Origin: Elmis aenea
Taxonomy: Eukaryota > Arthropoda > Insecta > Coleoptera > Elmidae
Reading direction: 5' to 3'
DNA length: 64,000 bases
NCBI GenBank assembly: GCA_947652605.1
Contig: OX393576.1
Location: 56,706,966 to 56,770,965, forward strand
This document shows, piece after piece, positions 1 through 10,680 of the stretch. Within the stretch, counting starts at the first letter, position 1, and each line of letters begins with the position of its first letter. The notes under the pieces were generated by a model, which was not told the origin of the DNA, ran no database searches, and saw only the letters and a list, made by a program, of their open reading frames with translations. Position numbers and translations under genes: made by a program.

Positions 1-945
1 CTTTGCGGTAGTTTCCTTAAAGTTGAAATTTTATTAATAAATAGTAACAAACACAATGGGTAAAAGTCTTCACAGTCACAATTAATAATTTAGAAGGGTA
101 ATGGCAGAAAAAAATTGTTTTTAAATTTATTTTGTGCATTACATGTGCGGAAGGATTTTGGTTTTTGAATATCGTCGCATGGTTGGACAAGTAGACACTG
201 TATTAACGTATAACTACTGGACATTAACACAAAAATAATTTTTTGGAAATTAGTTCTAGGTTCTAATAAAAAATTTGAAGAAAGAGTGAAAAAAATGAAT
301 TACAAGGAAGTGTCACGATAGGTTGTCGTTAGACTTTGATTAAGGCTGTGTTTATTGCATCAAGAACATCTAGACTAAATGTTTTGCAGAGTTATACGTG
401 CCACTGGCCATTTTCTTCGGAAAAATAGGGGAAAGACTGAAAAATAGGTATAAAAAGGTCCTTTTTGCGATCGTGTTGGCCATGAAACCGTCAGAGACAA
501 AATCTACATTTGCCAATGCGCGCATTCTTTGAAAGTAAAATGGTGCAGTTTTAAAAAAAATCTTGAACGGGTTCGGAGAAAAACTTCAAAAACGAAACCC
601 CTTCATAAGCGCTACGATTTGAGAAGTTGTGGTATATCTGTTTAACTATATCTATGCGACTTCCATAGGCGTTTAACATAGGGGAACCGTTTTTACAAAG
701 ATCTCGTTTTTCGCGGTTTTCTCCGGAATCGTTTAAGATTTCTTTGCATCATATTACCTGCAAATCGTGGATCATCAACATGAAATGTCATATTTTTAAA
801 ATGTGAAAAATGACGTGACCATTACACGCGCTATCACGTTGTCCAATCTATTGTAAATTAGCTTTCTATTGTCCAATCGCCGGATTAGAAAAACAGGATG
901 TATATCTGTACCGTTTCATACGTTACAGAAAATTTCAAGTATAAA
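1..945. other. Non-coding stretch, no gene seen
   Basis: AT-rich sequence with no convincing reading frame, RNA gene or element terminus. It recurs in block B from 43613 to 44557. Confidence 0.6.
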
Positions 946-1501
946 GGGTAGTTCACACGTTGACATTAGCGTCGCGACATCAAATTATGTCGTCTTCTGA
1001 ACAGCCTGATGTCGCGATGCCACGATGTCATGATGCTAGTGCCGCGATGTCGTGACGTCGATATTGATATTGATATTGCATTTGACGTAAGCCTACCATA
1101 CTTTTATATTTTGACATAACAGACAAGTAATATACATTTTGCATTTGACGTAAGCCTACCATACTTTTATATTTTGATATAACAGACAAGGAATATACAT
1201 TTGATTGCCATCGATTTTCAATTTATCATGTCCTCAAGAGATGTTCCAACGATTTTAGAGCATTATTAACATTCCTTGTTTATGGGATAAATCTATTCCC
1301 GACTATAGCGACTTCAAAATAATTAGTTGCTCTACAACACTCGTTGCTGCAGTTACAAGAGCTGCCATTTTTATTTTGGTTTCGCGACACTAAAATATAC
1401 TTCTATCATTTTACGTGTGAACACCCAATACCGCGACACTGAATGTCAACGATGTCGCGACATTTGATTTCGAGACGCTAGTATCACCGTGTGAGCTACC
1501 C
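946..1501. mobile_element. Non-autonomous TIR element (GTCGCGACAT type)
   Basis: The left end begins GGGTAGTTCACACG and the right end is an imperfect inverted copy ending CGTGTGAGCTACCC. The inverted termini extend about 40 bp with scattered mismatches and contain repeated GTCGCGACAT-like motifs. No transposase reading frame is present. The same element is at 44558-46556 in block B, where a 1.44-kb hAT-type element has inserted into it. Superfamily not assigned; the target duplication is not clear. Confidence 0.6.
1078..1203. repeat. 63-bp tandem duplication (2 units)
   Basis: Two adjacent units, each starting GCATTTGACGTAAGCC and ending near AATATACATTT, differ at only a few positions. They lie inside the 946-1501 element. 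In block B the hAT-type insertion at 44722 interrupts the first unit. Confidence 0.9.
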
Positions 1502-1604
1502 ATTAGCAATATAGATTTCGTACATATATACCTACTAAAAAAAATAACTATCAAATTTATTGTGGTGCTTTTAAATACCAAATTTTAAAAAAATTGTTAG
1601 CAGT

Positions 1605-2250
1605 AGTCTTTATTTGTTCTGGAAAATCCAAAAAGGCATAGAACATGTCACAATAATGATAATAATAATACACGTATATACGAATATATACACAACACAA
1701 AATTATATTTACTTGAAAGAGTTTTTCAAGTAAGCGTCATTAAGATATTCACTAACTCCATAGTAAGCTTTAGCTTTAGACTTTAGACTTTAGAGATTAG
1801 GACATTTCTGAATCTTTTCTTTAAGTCGGGGGTGGGTAGATTTTTTATATTCTCAGGTGATGTATTAAATTTGTTATATATTGCAATAATTATAGAGGCA
1901 ATTTTTTTTTTGAAGATAAGTATATTTGAAGCTATCGGGTTTTAGATTTTTTTTATGTCGGGTATTGGCTGCATGGTTTCTTATATTCACTTCAAACAGA
2001 TCAAAATTATTTCTTACGAAAAGGATAGCTTCAAGAATGAATAGGCCGTAAAAAGTTAATATTTGTTTGTCACGAAAAGTGTGTTTACAGTGATCTCGGT
2101 AGTTTAGACCAAAAATAGTTGTTATACATCGCTTTTGTATAATAAAGAGGCGTTCAGAGTCACTAGGAAATGATATTTTATCAACAACATTTATAGTTGT
2201 GGAATTGTTTTTAAGTTTTAAGTCGGAGGTTAATTTACTTTGTTATATTG
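1605..2250 (-). pseudogene. Non-LTR retrotransposon 3' fragment with internal deletion
   Basis: Read on the minus strand, this matches the element at 4346-5246: the same codons around the reverse transcriptase C-terminus, the same AACAAATAAAGA 3' end, and a run of ATT-like repeats. Roughly 190 bp present in the 4346-5246 copy is missing in the middle. The frame is broken. It is shared with block B (46660-47305), so it predates the duplication. Confidence 0.75.
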
Positions 2251-3839
2251 TTTGTATCACTTATTACCCTGAAAGAAAAAGTTCTCCTACGAGCGACGGC
2301 TCAATGTTTTTAAGAAAAATGAAGTAGGTACACGATTACGGATTCATATTCTTACATGTAGGTACTTCAAATTTATTGCTTATAGCTTTTATGGATTTAC
2401 ATCTCTGTGCTTCAGAACTGATTCTAATCTTCCAGTGACGTCAATCAAATAAGTTCGAAAGCGTAAGTCGTTTGAGCTAACGCGCTGTATCGAACCAAAA
2501 TTTGTGTAATGCCATTATTGTAACAAGACTTCCTTAAAGAACTTCGCTCGCATCAGATGCATACATATTTAAGATATGAAATATAAGTTGCCAGAACAAA
2601 AGTTTGCACGAAAGCCTCATATCGCACTTGTCGTAAAGTTTTAACCAGTTTCTGAAGTATAACGAGATCTATTGTTGGTTTTAGAACAATTATAATAAGT
2701 GTCATTGTTGCTGGAACGCAATAAGTTTGAGACGAAATATATGCAGTTTGACTAGAAATTGAGTTTTTAAAGTCTGAAGAGTGTATCGCGCACAAAAACG
2801 TATTTTTATTAAATTTATTGTATCTTAGAAAACTTTTTTTAGGAATAGAGCGAATACACGAAGTGTACCAGTTATATGTTATACCTTTATACCACAACTT
2901 TTTGTGAATCTCTTTATACAGAAATATTGATTCGTATGGCCATTCAATGAGACGTAATATTTAATCACAATCTACGAGTTTACTTTTTTTTTTTTATAAA
3001 TATGAGGCGATCGGAGAGTTAAAACTTTATAGCGTTAGATGTTTGACAGCAATAAATAAAGGTACTTTTTTAAATGTTGGTAATTGTTATAATTATTATC
3101 ATTAAATATGCATTTTTAAAATAGATCCTGTCACTTTTGTACTTCGATAACTGCACTCATATGTTAAATTCTCCATAATGACGTCACGTTTTGTCGTTAT
3201 GACAGCGGATAAAAAGGTACCTAACTAAAGAATATCCACTTGCATTAATTTTTGCATGTAACTTTTGTTACCATGCAATCGACTTATGTGATTGTAACTA
3301 ACCAAAAGATTTTGACGTTTTGTTAGTTATTATTTGAAGGTAATAATTTATTCGTGCAGTTATCGTACCGAATTACACTCGAGCTTTGTTTTTATCCTGG
3401 ACAAACTGCTTTTACTAAACTCAAGTTTAGTTGCTATTAGGCAACTCCACAGAACATACACAATCAAAATTGTTTAATCTACATAAAAGAGTTTCCTTGT
3501 TTAGGCCAATGTGAATATACCTAAAATTGCACCCCTAGCATTTAAGAACTAATAATATTATCAATATTAACTACTATCGACTACTGTTATAAACAGGACA
3601 TTTTTTCTAACATGACTTCGATTTGTCGTATATTCATTAAAATATACAATTTTGTAATTGCTCATTTCGAACTATTTTCGTAAACAAATCATTATATTGT
3701 TTTTTATTAAACTAATTTGTAATCAGGTAAAAAATATCGCTTAAGATAAAAACTAAGCGTTACTTGACATTATTGACATTTAAAACAAATTATCGAGATA
3801 TTTCCAAAACCTACTAATTAATTTCTATTAAATATTTTG

Positions 3840-4345
3840 TTTGTAGCCATTAATTAACATGAAAACCGCAATAACTCGAGAAATATCAATTTTAGACATA
3901 ATAGACCTTTAACAAATTTTAAAGATAATTAAATTTTCGATAATAATATGTAAAAATATATAGGGCGTTCAATTAAAAATAATTGATTTAACCGTGTTTG
4001 AAGTTTACCCAATTGGACCCAGCATAAAAAACACCCTGTGTATTATTTTAAAATTGTATTTAGTCAGCAATCACTATGACACTATTGTCGAACAAAGTTT
4101 CAAAGGAATTTGTTCTGACATAGCCAAGTTGTGAAATATCATTAATTTTTTAGACTCCTGTTTCTGTCAAAATTTTTATAAAAACTTAAGTAACTCAAAA
4201 ACGACTGAATTTAGATAAGTACATAAAACCTTTATGTTTTTGAAAGAGAATTCAATTTTACATCTAAAAATCATAAAATATACTGGGTGTTCCATTTAAA
4301 AAAATATAGTGACGTATCGGTGCGCAAAAACAAGACACTGTGTAT
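3840..4345. repeat. CAGGGTG-family modular repeat
   Basis: Contains recurring modules: a stretch like AATAACTCGAGAAATATCAA, then a TATAGGGCGTTC box, an AACACCCTGTGTATTATTTT box, and an ATACTGGGTGTTCC box. It continues at 5247-5370 after an inserted retrotransposon. The reverse complement of 25449-26110 follows the same order of modules, and 20640-21250 has a related series. No coding capacity seen. Confidence 0.65.
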
Positions 4346-5246
4346 TATAAATTATACATAAATAAATTAAATAATCTAACCTTAAACGTCAATAAAACGC
4401 AAGTTATAAAATTTTCACAAAGTAAAATAACCTCCGACTTAAAATTTCAAAATAATTCCACAAGTATAAATGTTGTTAATAAAATATCTTTTCTTGGTTT
4501 ATGTATTGACTCTAGACTGGACTGGTCATACCATATCGAACGCCTGTCACAAAGCCTGTCACGGTACCCTTTTGTACTAAAAAACCTAAAAAAATTGGTC
4601 AATGCAAACGCGGCCAAAACTGCATATCATGCATATGTCGAATCTAGGTTACGCTATGCTGTAATTTTTTGGGGTAACGCTAGTGACTCAGAACGCCTCT
4701 TCATTATACAAAAGCGATGTATAAGAAATATATTTGGCCTGAACTACCGAGATCACTGCAAAGAAACTTTTCGTGACAACGAAATATTAACCTTTTACGG
4801 TCTATTTATCCTCGAAGCCATCATGTTCGTAAAAAATAATGTAGATCTGTTCGAAGAGAATATAAGAAATCATGCAGCCAATACGCGACATAAAAAAAAC
4901 CTAAAACCCGATTGTTTCAAATATACCTATCTTCAAAAAAATGTAGCCTCCACAATTATTGCTATATATAATAAATTTAACACATCACCTGAGAGTATAA
5001 TAAATCTTCCCACCCGCGAATTGAAGAAGAAATTAAGAATAGTTCTGATTTCTAAAGCTTACTATGGAGTAAGCGAATATTTAAATGATGCTGACTTTGT
5101 AAAATGTTATATTTAAATATCATTTTTCTGTGTTTTTTCTTTTTTATTAACTATGTATATTATTTGTAATGTACGTAAATTATTATTGTGACAAGTTCTA
5201 CACCTTTTTTGGGATATTCAGAACAAATAAAGATTATTATTATTAT
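4346..5246 (+). mobile_element. 5'-truncated non-LTR retrotransposon insertion
   Basis: Present in block A and absent from the matching place in block B, where the empty site reads ACTGTGTATAGTTGAAA. The inserted piece has reverse transcriptase C-terminal codons, a short 3' UTR, an AATAAAG signal-like motif and a 3' tail of ATT repeats, all typical of 5'-truncated LINE-type insertions. Any target duplication is no longer than the ambiguous TAT at the junction. Confidence 0.85.
4352..5116 (+). pseudogene. Reverse transcriptase C-terminal region, 5'-truncated
   Basis: An open frame of about 255 codons runs from the insertion junction to a stop at 5116. It starts inside the element, so there is no true start codon. 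The visible part carries the pattern NVNKTQVIKFS, then FLGLCIDSRLDWSYHI, then YHAYVESRLRYAVIFWGN and QKRCIRNIFGL. These match the region after the polymerase active site in Jockey/CR1-like non-LTR reverse transcriptases (post-finger and thumb part). The endonuclease and the catalytic FADD-type motif are missing, so it cannot be active. The open frame suggests a recent insertion. Confidence 0.8.
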
Positions 5247-5408
5247 AGTTGAAAATAATCTAAGGTTATGTAGTAAATTACCACAAACAACTTTTGTATA
5301 AAACTTTTTTTTGTAAAGTTGTCACAAGACGAGATATTGGTCCGTTACGTTACTTTTTGGACACACGGTAAATATTATTATAACAGGGGTATTATTATTA
5401 TTTTTATG

Positions 5409-6081
5409 CAGGGTGTAGAATTAAAACACGCAACAAAGTAATATCAATGGTAAAATTTTAAAAGTTGTTTATCTCCACTAAATATTTTAGGAAAAAAGTG
5501 CATTTAAGTTTTTGTAGAGAAAAAAATTGTTTGTCTACAAATGTAATCAATATTAATTTTTGGTTCATGGATGACTGAAAATAATTGAGAAAGTTGCAAA
5601 ACGGCATTCGACAAAAATCTGTAGCGCCTTGAAATGATTTAAAATGCCCATTCTAATGTCACATAGAGGTAAAATGTATTTTTATTGCGTTTATATTTTA
5701 TCAAACATTAATTTTATACAATTAGTAATATTTTTTATTGAAATGAAATCATAATTTTGTTACTATAATAAACATCTGTGAAGATTATGGTAAACTTTAC
5801 GTCAAAGTGACAGTATACCTAGGTGACATTAGATGGACAGTAGTCATAGCATAATTTCAAGGCACTACAGATTTTGGTCAAAACGGCGTTTTGTCGTTCT
5901 CTCAATTTTCAGTCATTGGAAAACTAAAAATTAATATTGATTACATTTGTAGACACAGAATTTTTTTCTCTTCAAAAACTCAGATGCACTTTTTTCCTAA
6001 AATATTTAGGGCAGATATTACACAACATTTAATATTTTACCATTGAAATTACTGTGTTGCGTGATTCGATTCTACACCCTG
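5409..6081. mobile_element. Foldback element with CAGGGTGTAGAAT ends
   Basis: Left end CAGGGTGTAGAATTAAAAC and right end an inverted copy ending TTCTACACCCTG. The imperfect inverted arms are about 230-250 bp long and share TTTTAGGAAAAAAGTGCAT and ACAAATGTAATCAATATTAA. The central region is AT-rich with no coding sequence. Block B copy at 49572-50244. Confidence 0.8.
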
Positions 6082-6780
6082 TATACATATTTTGAATTAC
6101 TTTTGGATTTGTTACGGCTGCAAAGGATGTCTAATATTGGAATATTTTGTGGCGCTCCTGTAGACCAGTTAGGGCGCCTCAGTGTAACGCGGCGCACAGT
6201 TTGGGAACCTCTTGTTTAAGCTACAATACGGATATTTTCTTTGCATTGATTCTTTGAAACTAACCTGGCATAAATTTGATTAAGTATTTACTGAAAAGTG
6301 AAAATAGTGAAATGTGTTAATTATAATTAGCTTTGCTAAAATTTGATTTATAAGACGATTTAAACTTTAAACTTACCGTCGTAAGCAGGGCCGTGTTTAG
6401 GGGGGGGGGGGGAGCGAAGGGGGCGCTCGCCCCGGGCGCCGAAATCAGGGGGCGCCAAAATCGCCATTGACGTCTTATTTTTTTTTGGAGTTATCTACGT
6501 TACGCAGTACCAGCGCGAAATTATTTTGTGTCCTAGGCAAAGTTTATTGGCGCGTCCCTTCTTCCTTAAGTCCTTTTATCTAAATTGTAGAGTGTTATTA
6601 ACAAGTAAATAACGTACGGCGTATGAGGTATAGACAGCTGACGTAGCGTGATAATGAACCCAAGAGCGCGTCAAGTAATAGTGATAGTGTAAGTAAGCAC
6701 ATTAAACTAATAACTGTGTAGTGAATTAAATTTTAAAATATAATCGTATAAATAAAGTTAAATAAAATAAAATATTATCC

Positions 6781-7119
6781 ATGGAGAAATTTTTTAAAGC
6801 GAGTGGTAGTAGTTATAAAAGAAAAAGAGACAAGGAAGAGAAAAACAAAGAAGAAGGCGGAATATCCAGAACGTACAAACTAGTAATCAGATCACCAGAT
6901 CAAGCAAAAACCAAAGGTTCAACGGAAGAAAAACAAATGGAGGCATTAGTAAAAGTAATTAACCAATTGGTGGAAGAAGTTAAAAAGATAAGGGAAGAAC
7001 AAAAAGCATTTAGGGAGGAATTTAGTGCAACAAAAAAAGAAAACGAAGAGCTTAGAAAAAAGATGCTTCGCTTAGAAAACAGAATAGAAGAACCAGAAAA
7101 AAAAAGAAAAGAAATATAA
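6781..7119 (+). CDS. Chimeric ORF: hAT-like N-terminus joined to non-LTR ORF1 coiled coil
   Basis: 112 codons. Residues 1-27 (MEKFFKASGSSYKRKRDKEE and onward) resemble the N-terminus of insect ZMYM-like hAT transposases, a recollection of the family rather than a search result. From about residue 31 the protein changes to a lysine/glutamate-rich sequence with hydrophobic positions spaced as a coiled coil (ALVKVINQLVEEVKKIREEQ, then KENEELRKKMLRLENRIEE). This is the style of ORF1 proteins of insect non-LTR retrotransposons. The frame then hits a stop, and the ORF1 continuation is found in other frames. ATG at 6781 is the first start and is preceded by an AT-rich leader. Expression or function is unknown. 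The block B copy has three residue differences. Confidence 0.55.
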   Translation: MEKFFKASGSSYKRKRDKEEKNKEEGGISRTYKLVIRSPDQAKTKGSTEEKQMEALVKVINQLVEEVKKIREEQKAFREEFSATKKENEELRKKMLRLENRIEEPEKKRKEI

Positions 7120-7710
7120 AATTGTGATAAAGGGGGCAAAATTTGATGAAAGTAACGGTACAGCAGGTATCGAAAAATTTCTAGATCAAAATTTAGGAGT
7201 CAAAGTAAATATCAAACAGATGTATGTGGTGGGTCGAAAATATGGCAAAAGTATGACAATAGCAATGACAAGTAAATAGGAGTAAAATAAAATAAAGATG
7301 ATGCAGTATAAGAGCAAATTAAAAGGTCAAAACGTTTACATAGACAATGACCTAACAGTAAAAGAAAGATAAATACAAAGAAAAATCAGAGAAGAGGCAG
7401 AAAAAGAAAAAAAAAAGGGCAAAAAAGTCAGAGTAGCTTATCAAAAACTCATTGTAGATAATAACATCTGGCTATGGAATAAAGAGAAAGAGGAGCTACA
7501 GCAAAAAGCAGACCCAAAAAACTAAGGACGGAAAACAAGTTACGGAAAAAATGGCACGATCACTACACGAAAACGGACATGAATAAGGAAAAACAGATAG
7601 CAATCAAAGCATGAGATACTAAAAATGAAAAAAATAGAGATAAGAAAGACAAAATGAGAATAGGTACTTGGAATACCAGAAGCATAAAAAGAAAAGAAGA
7701 AGAAGCGATC
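7100..7710 (+). pseudogene. Decayed non-LTR ORF1 C-terminus and first codons of endonuclease ORF2
   Basis: Downstream of 7119, shifted frames read VIKGAKFD, KFLDQNLGVKVNIKQMYVVG, SKLKGQNVYIDNDLTVKER and KVRVAYQKLIVDNNIW, typical of the RNA-binding half of insect non-LTR ORF1 proteins. Stops and frameshifts break it. At 7654 an ATG opens MRIGTWNTRSIKRKEEE, matching the start of the apurinic-type endonuclease domain of ORF2 proteins. The endonuclease is cut off after about 20 codons and hAT-type sequence resumes. It lies wholly inside the hAT termini. Confidence 0.6.
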
Positions 7711-8098
7711 ATGGAAAAAAGTGAGCACAACACAACTCAACAGTCCTACAAACAGTAGAAAGACTCACGACTAAAAAAAATAATGTTCCTTAAGTTAAAT
7801 GTTTAACTATTGAAGTATTTATTTATTTATTATTAAAAATATTACATGTGCATATTATGTTATTTTTTACCAAATTGTATGTTCCTTAAGTTAAATGTTA
7901 CCTAATTATTTATTTATTATTAAAAATATTATATGTGCATACATATGTGTGTTTTATAAAGTGTTTTTTAAAACGAGCCCCATTTTCCAAGCCCGAACAA
8001 AGTAGGCCCGGAGAAATTTTTTTTTTTTTAGAAATGGGGCGCAATTTTTCGTTCTTGCCCCGGGCGCCAAAACACCTAGACACGGCCCTGGTCGTAAG

Positions 8099-9589
8099 TT
8101 TCCTTTTTAGAGATCTATATCGCGTAATAAAACTTAAAACTTTTTAAGTCTTCATCATCAATTCCGTGACGACATAACAAAAAAGTAAATGGAGTATTAC
8201 TTTTTATTTTTCGTGTGATATAACTTCTAAGTTCTTCTCATTTGATATATAACATATGTCCGTGGATGACATCCCTTTAAACTGCAGGAATGGTCTGTAT
8301 TTTGAGCTCTATAGAAGTAGGGAATTGTGTATAAAAGTTGTATTACACGCAGGAGAAATTCTCTTCCAACAAAAGACTTTTCAGTTCACGCAATCGACGG
8401 ATTATTGGATTCTACAGCATAAGCTATATAGATTACTATACGATTAGAAAGAAGATACTTATTTGATATTGAATTTTTTGATCTATTTTAATCTCCTTTC
8501 AATACTTATGCACTAGTTGAATTATGAATAACCAATAATGTTATAATGAAAGTTACTTTGAAGTCATTTTATTTTGTAACACAACCGTTGAGTTTTCAGA
8601 CCAGGAAATATCTTTAGCAAAATTAAGGAATTTCGTTAATATCAATTTAACTTGTCTAGTAAAAAAAAACTAAAAATAACCTCCATCCATAATAGAATAA
8701 GTTATCTTTAACTAAAGCAATTTATGTTACATACGAAATGAATCGAGTGAATCATTCAAATATTCATCAATAGTTTTAAGAGCTTTTGTAGCAGCACATA
8801 ACTAGGAATATAATTAAAGTTTGCTGACGAATATCTGCAGACGTAGATCTGCAGATAAGCAAACGAAACTTATGAAAATGCAATAAAGTTTAAAAGCATT
8901 TAATTAGAGATAAAATATGTATAATGAACTCAAAAGCATATACTTTTTAGAGTTGATACTAGCAAAAGTATTAAGAGGTTGTATGTATCAGCAAATAAAA
9001 GTATTGTTTAGAAGTTTAGAACATAAGCTAATTTTTACTGATTACAACAAGAAGTAAAAAGAAGAACTATGGACGCGTAGACACCTAAAATTTTGTTTTG
9101 TAATCGGTAATTTACTGAAGCTAACGTCAGCAAATATTACCAATTTGAGCTAAGGTGCAGTATTTTAGAAAAAGTTTGACGTGTTTTAAGAAAACTTAAT
9201 CCAATTTTAATTTATTACAATATTTTATATATACCTAGTAGGAGTAATTATTTTTGTAAACTGTAGTTTTAATCTCCCAAAAATAGATTTATTAGGTTGT
9301 CTTTATTTTGGGTAAAGATTAAAATAAGTTTCACTTGCAGCTTCAGAACTATTATTACTTTGAATAAAACATTATTACATATTATACTTTTTGTAATATT
9401 CGTAAGCCATTTCGTGTTTTTAAGGTACAAAAATAAAACAAAACAATTAAAAGTGATTATTTTTGTCAAATTTCATTAAAATAACAAAATGGCAGTAGGT
9501 TTTACCAGGTATATTCCTAATGACATAAGTCGGTAGATGGCTGCAACGGTGGAACCTAACCATTAACTACCTACCAAAAATGTGCAGCC
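8099..9589. other. Non-coding stretch, no gene seen
   Basis: AT-rich, with only short frames that start and stop at random. It contains a small inverted repeat, ATCTGCAGACGTAGATCTGCAGAT (8832-8855). In block B the same stretch holds the hAT insertion at 53405-54117. Confidence 0.6.
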
Positions 9590-10680
9590 AAAATATTTTC
9601 CTTAAGAAGATTGAAGAATCCTGCTAGAATTCAGTTGAACCAACACACAATTCAGTAGAACGGAAATTCCGAAACAATTTAATACCTTGGTGTTATGCTA
9701 GACACGAGACTAACTTAGAAGCCCCACATTGTCCATAAGTTAAACCAAGAATACATACGACTGGGCAAACTTTTCCCACTAATCAACAGAAAACCAGCTT
9801 TAAAAATTAGGTGCACTTTATTATTATACAGGGTGTTTCATAATTGAATGCTGATCCTTAGGGGTATTATTTCTTGGATGATTTTAAGAAAAAAAGTTCA
9901 TATCAATGTAGGTCCGCAACCGCCGTATTTTTGAGATACAGGGTGTTAAAAGTTTATTCGAAAACCGTTCGTCGGACAAAAAAAAGTCAAGAGGCCATTT
10001 TTACTAACAGATAAAGTAAAATTATAAAAATAACATTTATTTTGAAAAAAAACCAGTGGAATATCATTTTTTTCATTAAAAATATTCAAGGACATGTTAG
10101 TACGGACGCCATTGGTAGAAATAGAACAATATTTTTTTCTGAAAAAAATTTGTTTTTAGACCTAGTTAGTACCTACTAAAATTCAAAAAAATATCTGAAG
10201 CGGTATCAAAGATATTACGAAAAAACCGATATTTTTTTCAACTTTTAACACCCTGTATCTCAAAAATACGGCGGTTGCGGACCTACATTGATATGAACTT
10301 TTTTTTTTAAATCATCCAAGGAATAAAACCCCTAAGGATCAGCAGTCAATTATGAAACACCCTATATAAAGCTCTCATAAGACCGTTAGACATGTACGCC
10401 TGCGTAGTGTGGGGTAACACATGCAAATCAAACTTAAAACATATCCGTCCTGCAAAATAAAGTTCTTAGAATTGCAGTAAATGCTGAGTGGTACGTAAGT
10501 AATGCTCAACTCCACAAGGAACTCGGTATTCTTACAATAACCGAACATACTAAAAAGTTAACAGTTAACTTCCACTCCAACATGCAGCACTGCGAAGGTG
10601 CCCACCATTATTTGCTAGGTCGCAAAGACATTCACTCTCGCCTAAAGCGAAGACTGCCCCAAGACCTATACACGTAGTGA
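9590..10680 (+). pseudogene. Jockey-type reverse transcriptase C-terminal fragment, broken
   Basis: Reading through stops and frame changes gives YLGVMLDTRLT, HKLNQEYIRLGKLFPLINRK, then after an interruption LIRPLDMYACVVWGNTCKSN, LRIAVNAEWYVSNAQLHKEL and LGILTITEH. These fit the C-terminal part of Jockey-clade reverse transcriptases. A foldback element (9826-10367) splits the codons between LLLYK and ALIRPL. It is followed by a short 3' UTR-like region. It is decayed, shared with block B (54471-55560), and therefore old. Confidence 0.8.
9826..10367. mobile_element. Foldback element inside the Jockey fragment
   Basis: Ends are TACAGGGTGTTTCATAATTG and an inverted CAATTATGAAACACCCTATA. The arms are about 130 bp and near perfect. 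They contain an inner CAGGGTGTTAAAAGTT box paired with AACTTTTAACACCCTG. The spacer is about 270 bp and non-coding. Flanking reverse transcriptase codons rejoin cleanly if a TA dinucleotide duplication is assumed. Confidence 0.85.

Larger units (their letters stand above)
6386..8090 (+). mobile_element. hAT element with captured non-LTR sequence (copy A)
   Basis: The ends are CAGGGCCGTGTTTAGG and an inverted CCTAGACACGGCCCTG. A perfect 8-bp duplication GTCGTAAG flanks it (6378-6385 and 8091-8098), which fits the hAT superfamily. The subterminal regions hold GCCCCGGGCGCC in inverted orientation. The interior carries a chimeric reading frame (6781-7119), decayed downstream non-LTR coding sequence, and near the right end a roughly 70-100-bp direct duplication starting TGTTCCTTAAGTTAAATG. 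No hAT catalytic domain is present, so it is non-autonomous. Near-identical copy at 50549-52250. Confidence 0.88.

Noticed and set aside
1077..1500. Possible CRISPR-like array from repeated GTCGCGACAT motifs
   Set aside because: The repeats are inverted termini of a transposon and a single 63-bp tandem pair, not regularly spaced units; eukaryotic context.
2553..2897. 114-codon minus-strand frame, also open in block B at 47618-47962
   Set aside because: The product matches no family I know, the changes between blocks alter residues, and a T-run indel is offset by a second nearby change. Openness in both copies is expected from their near identity.
6900..7139. 79-codon minus-strand frame rich in F and S
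   Set aside because: Antisense shadow of the lysine/glutamate-rich chimeric frame.
8256..8447. 63-codon plus-strand frame
   Set aside because: No recognisable family; just short and bounded by AT-rich DNA.
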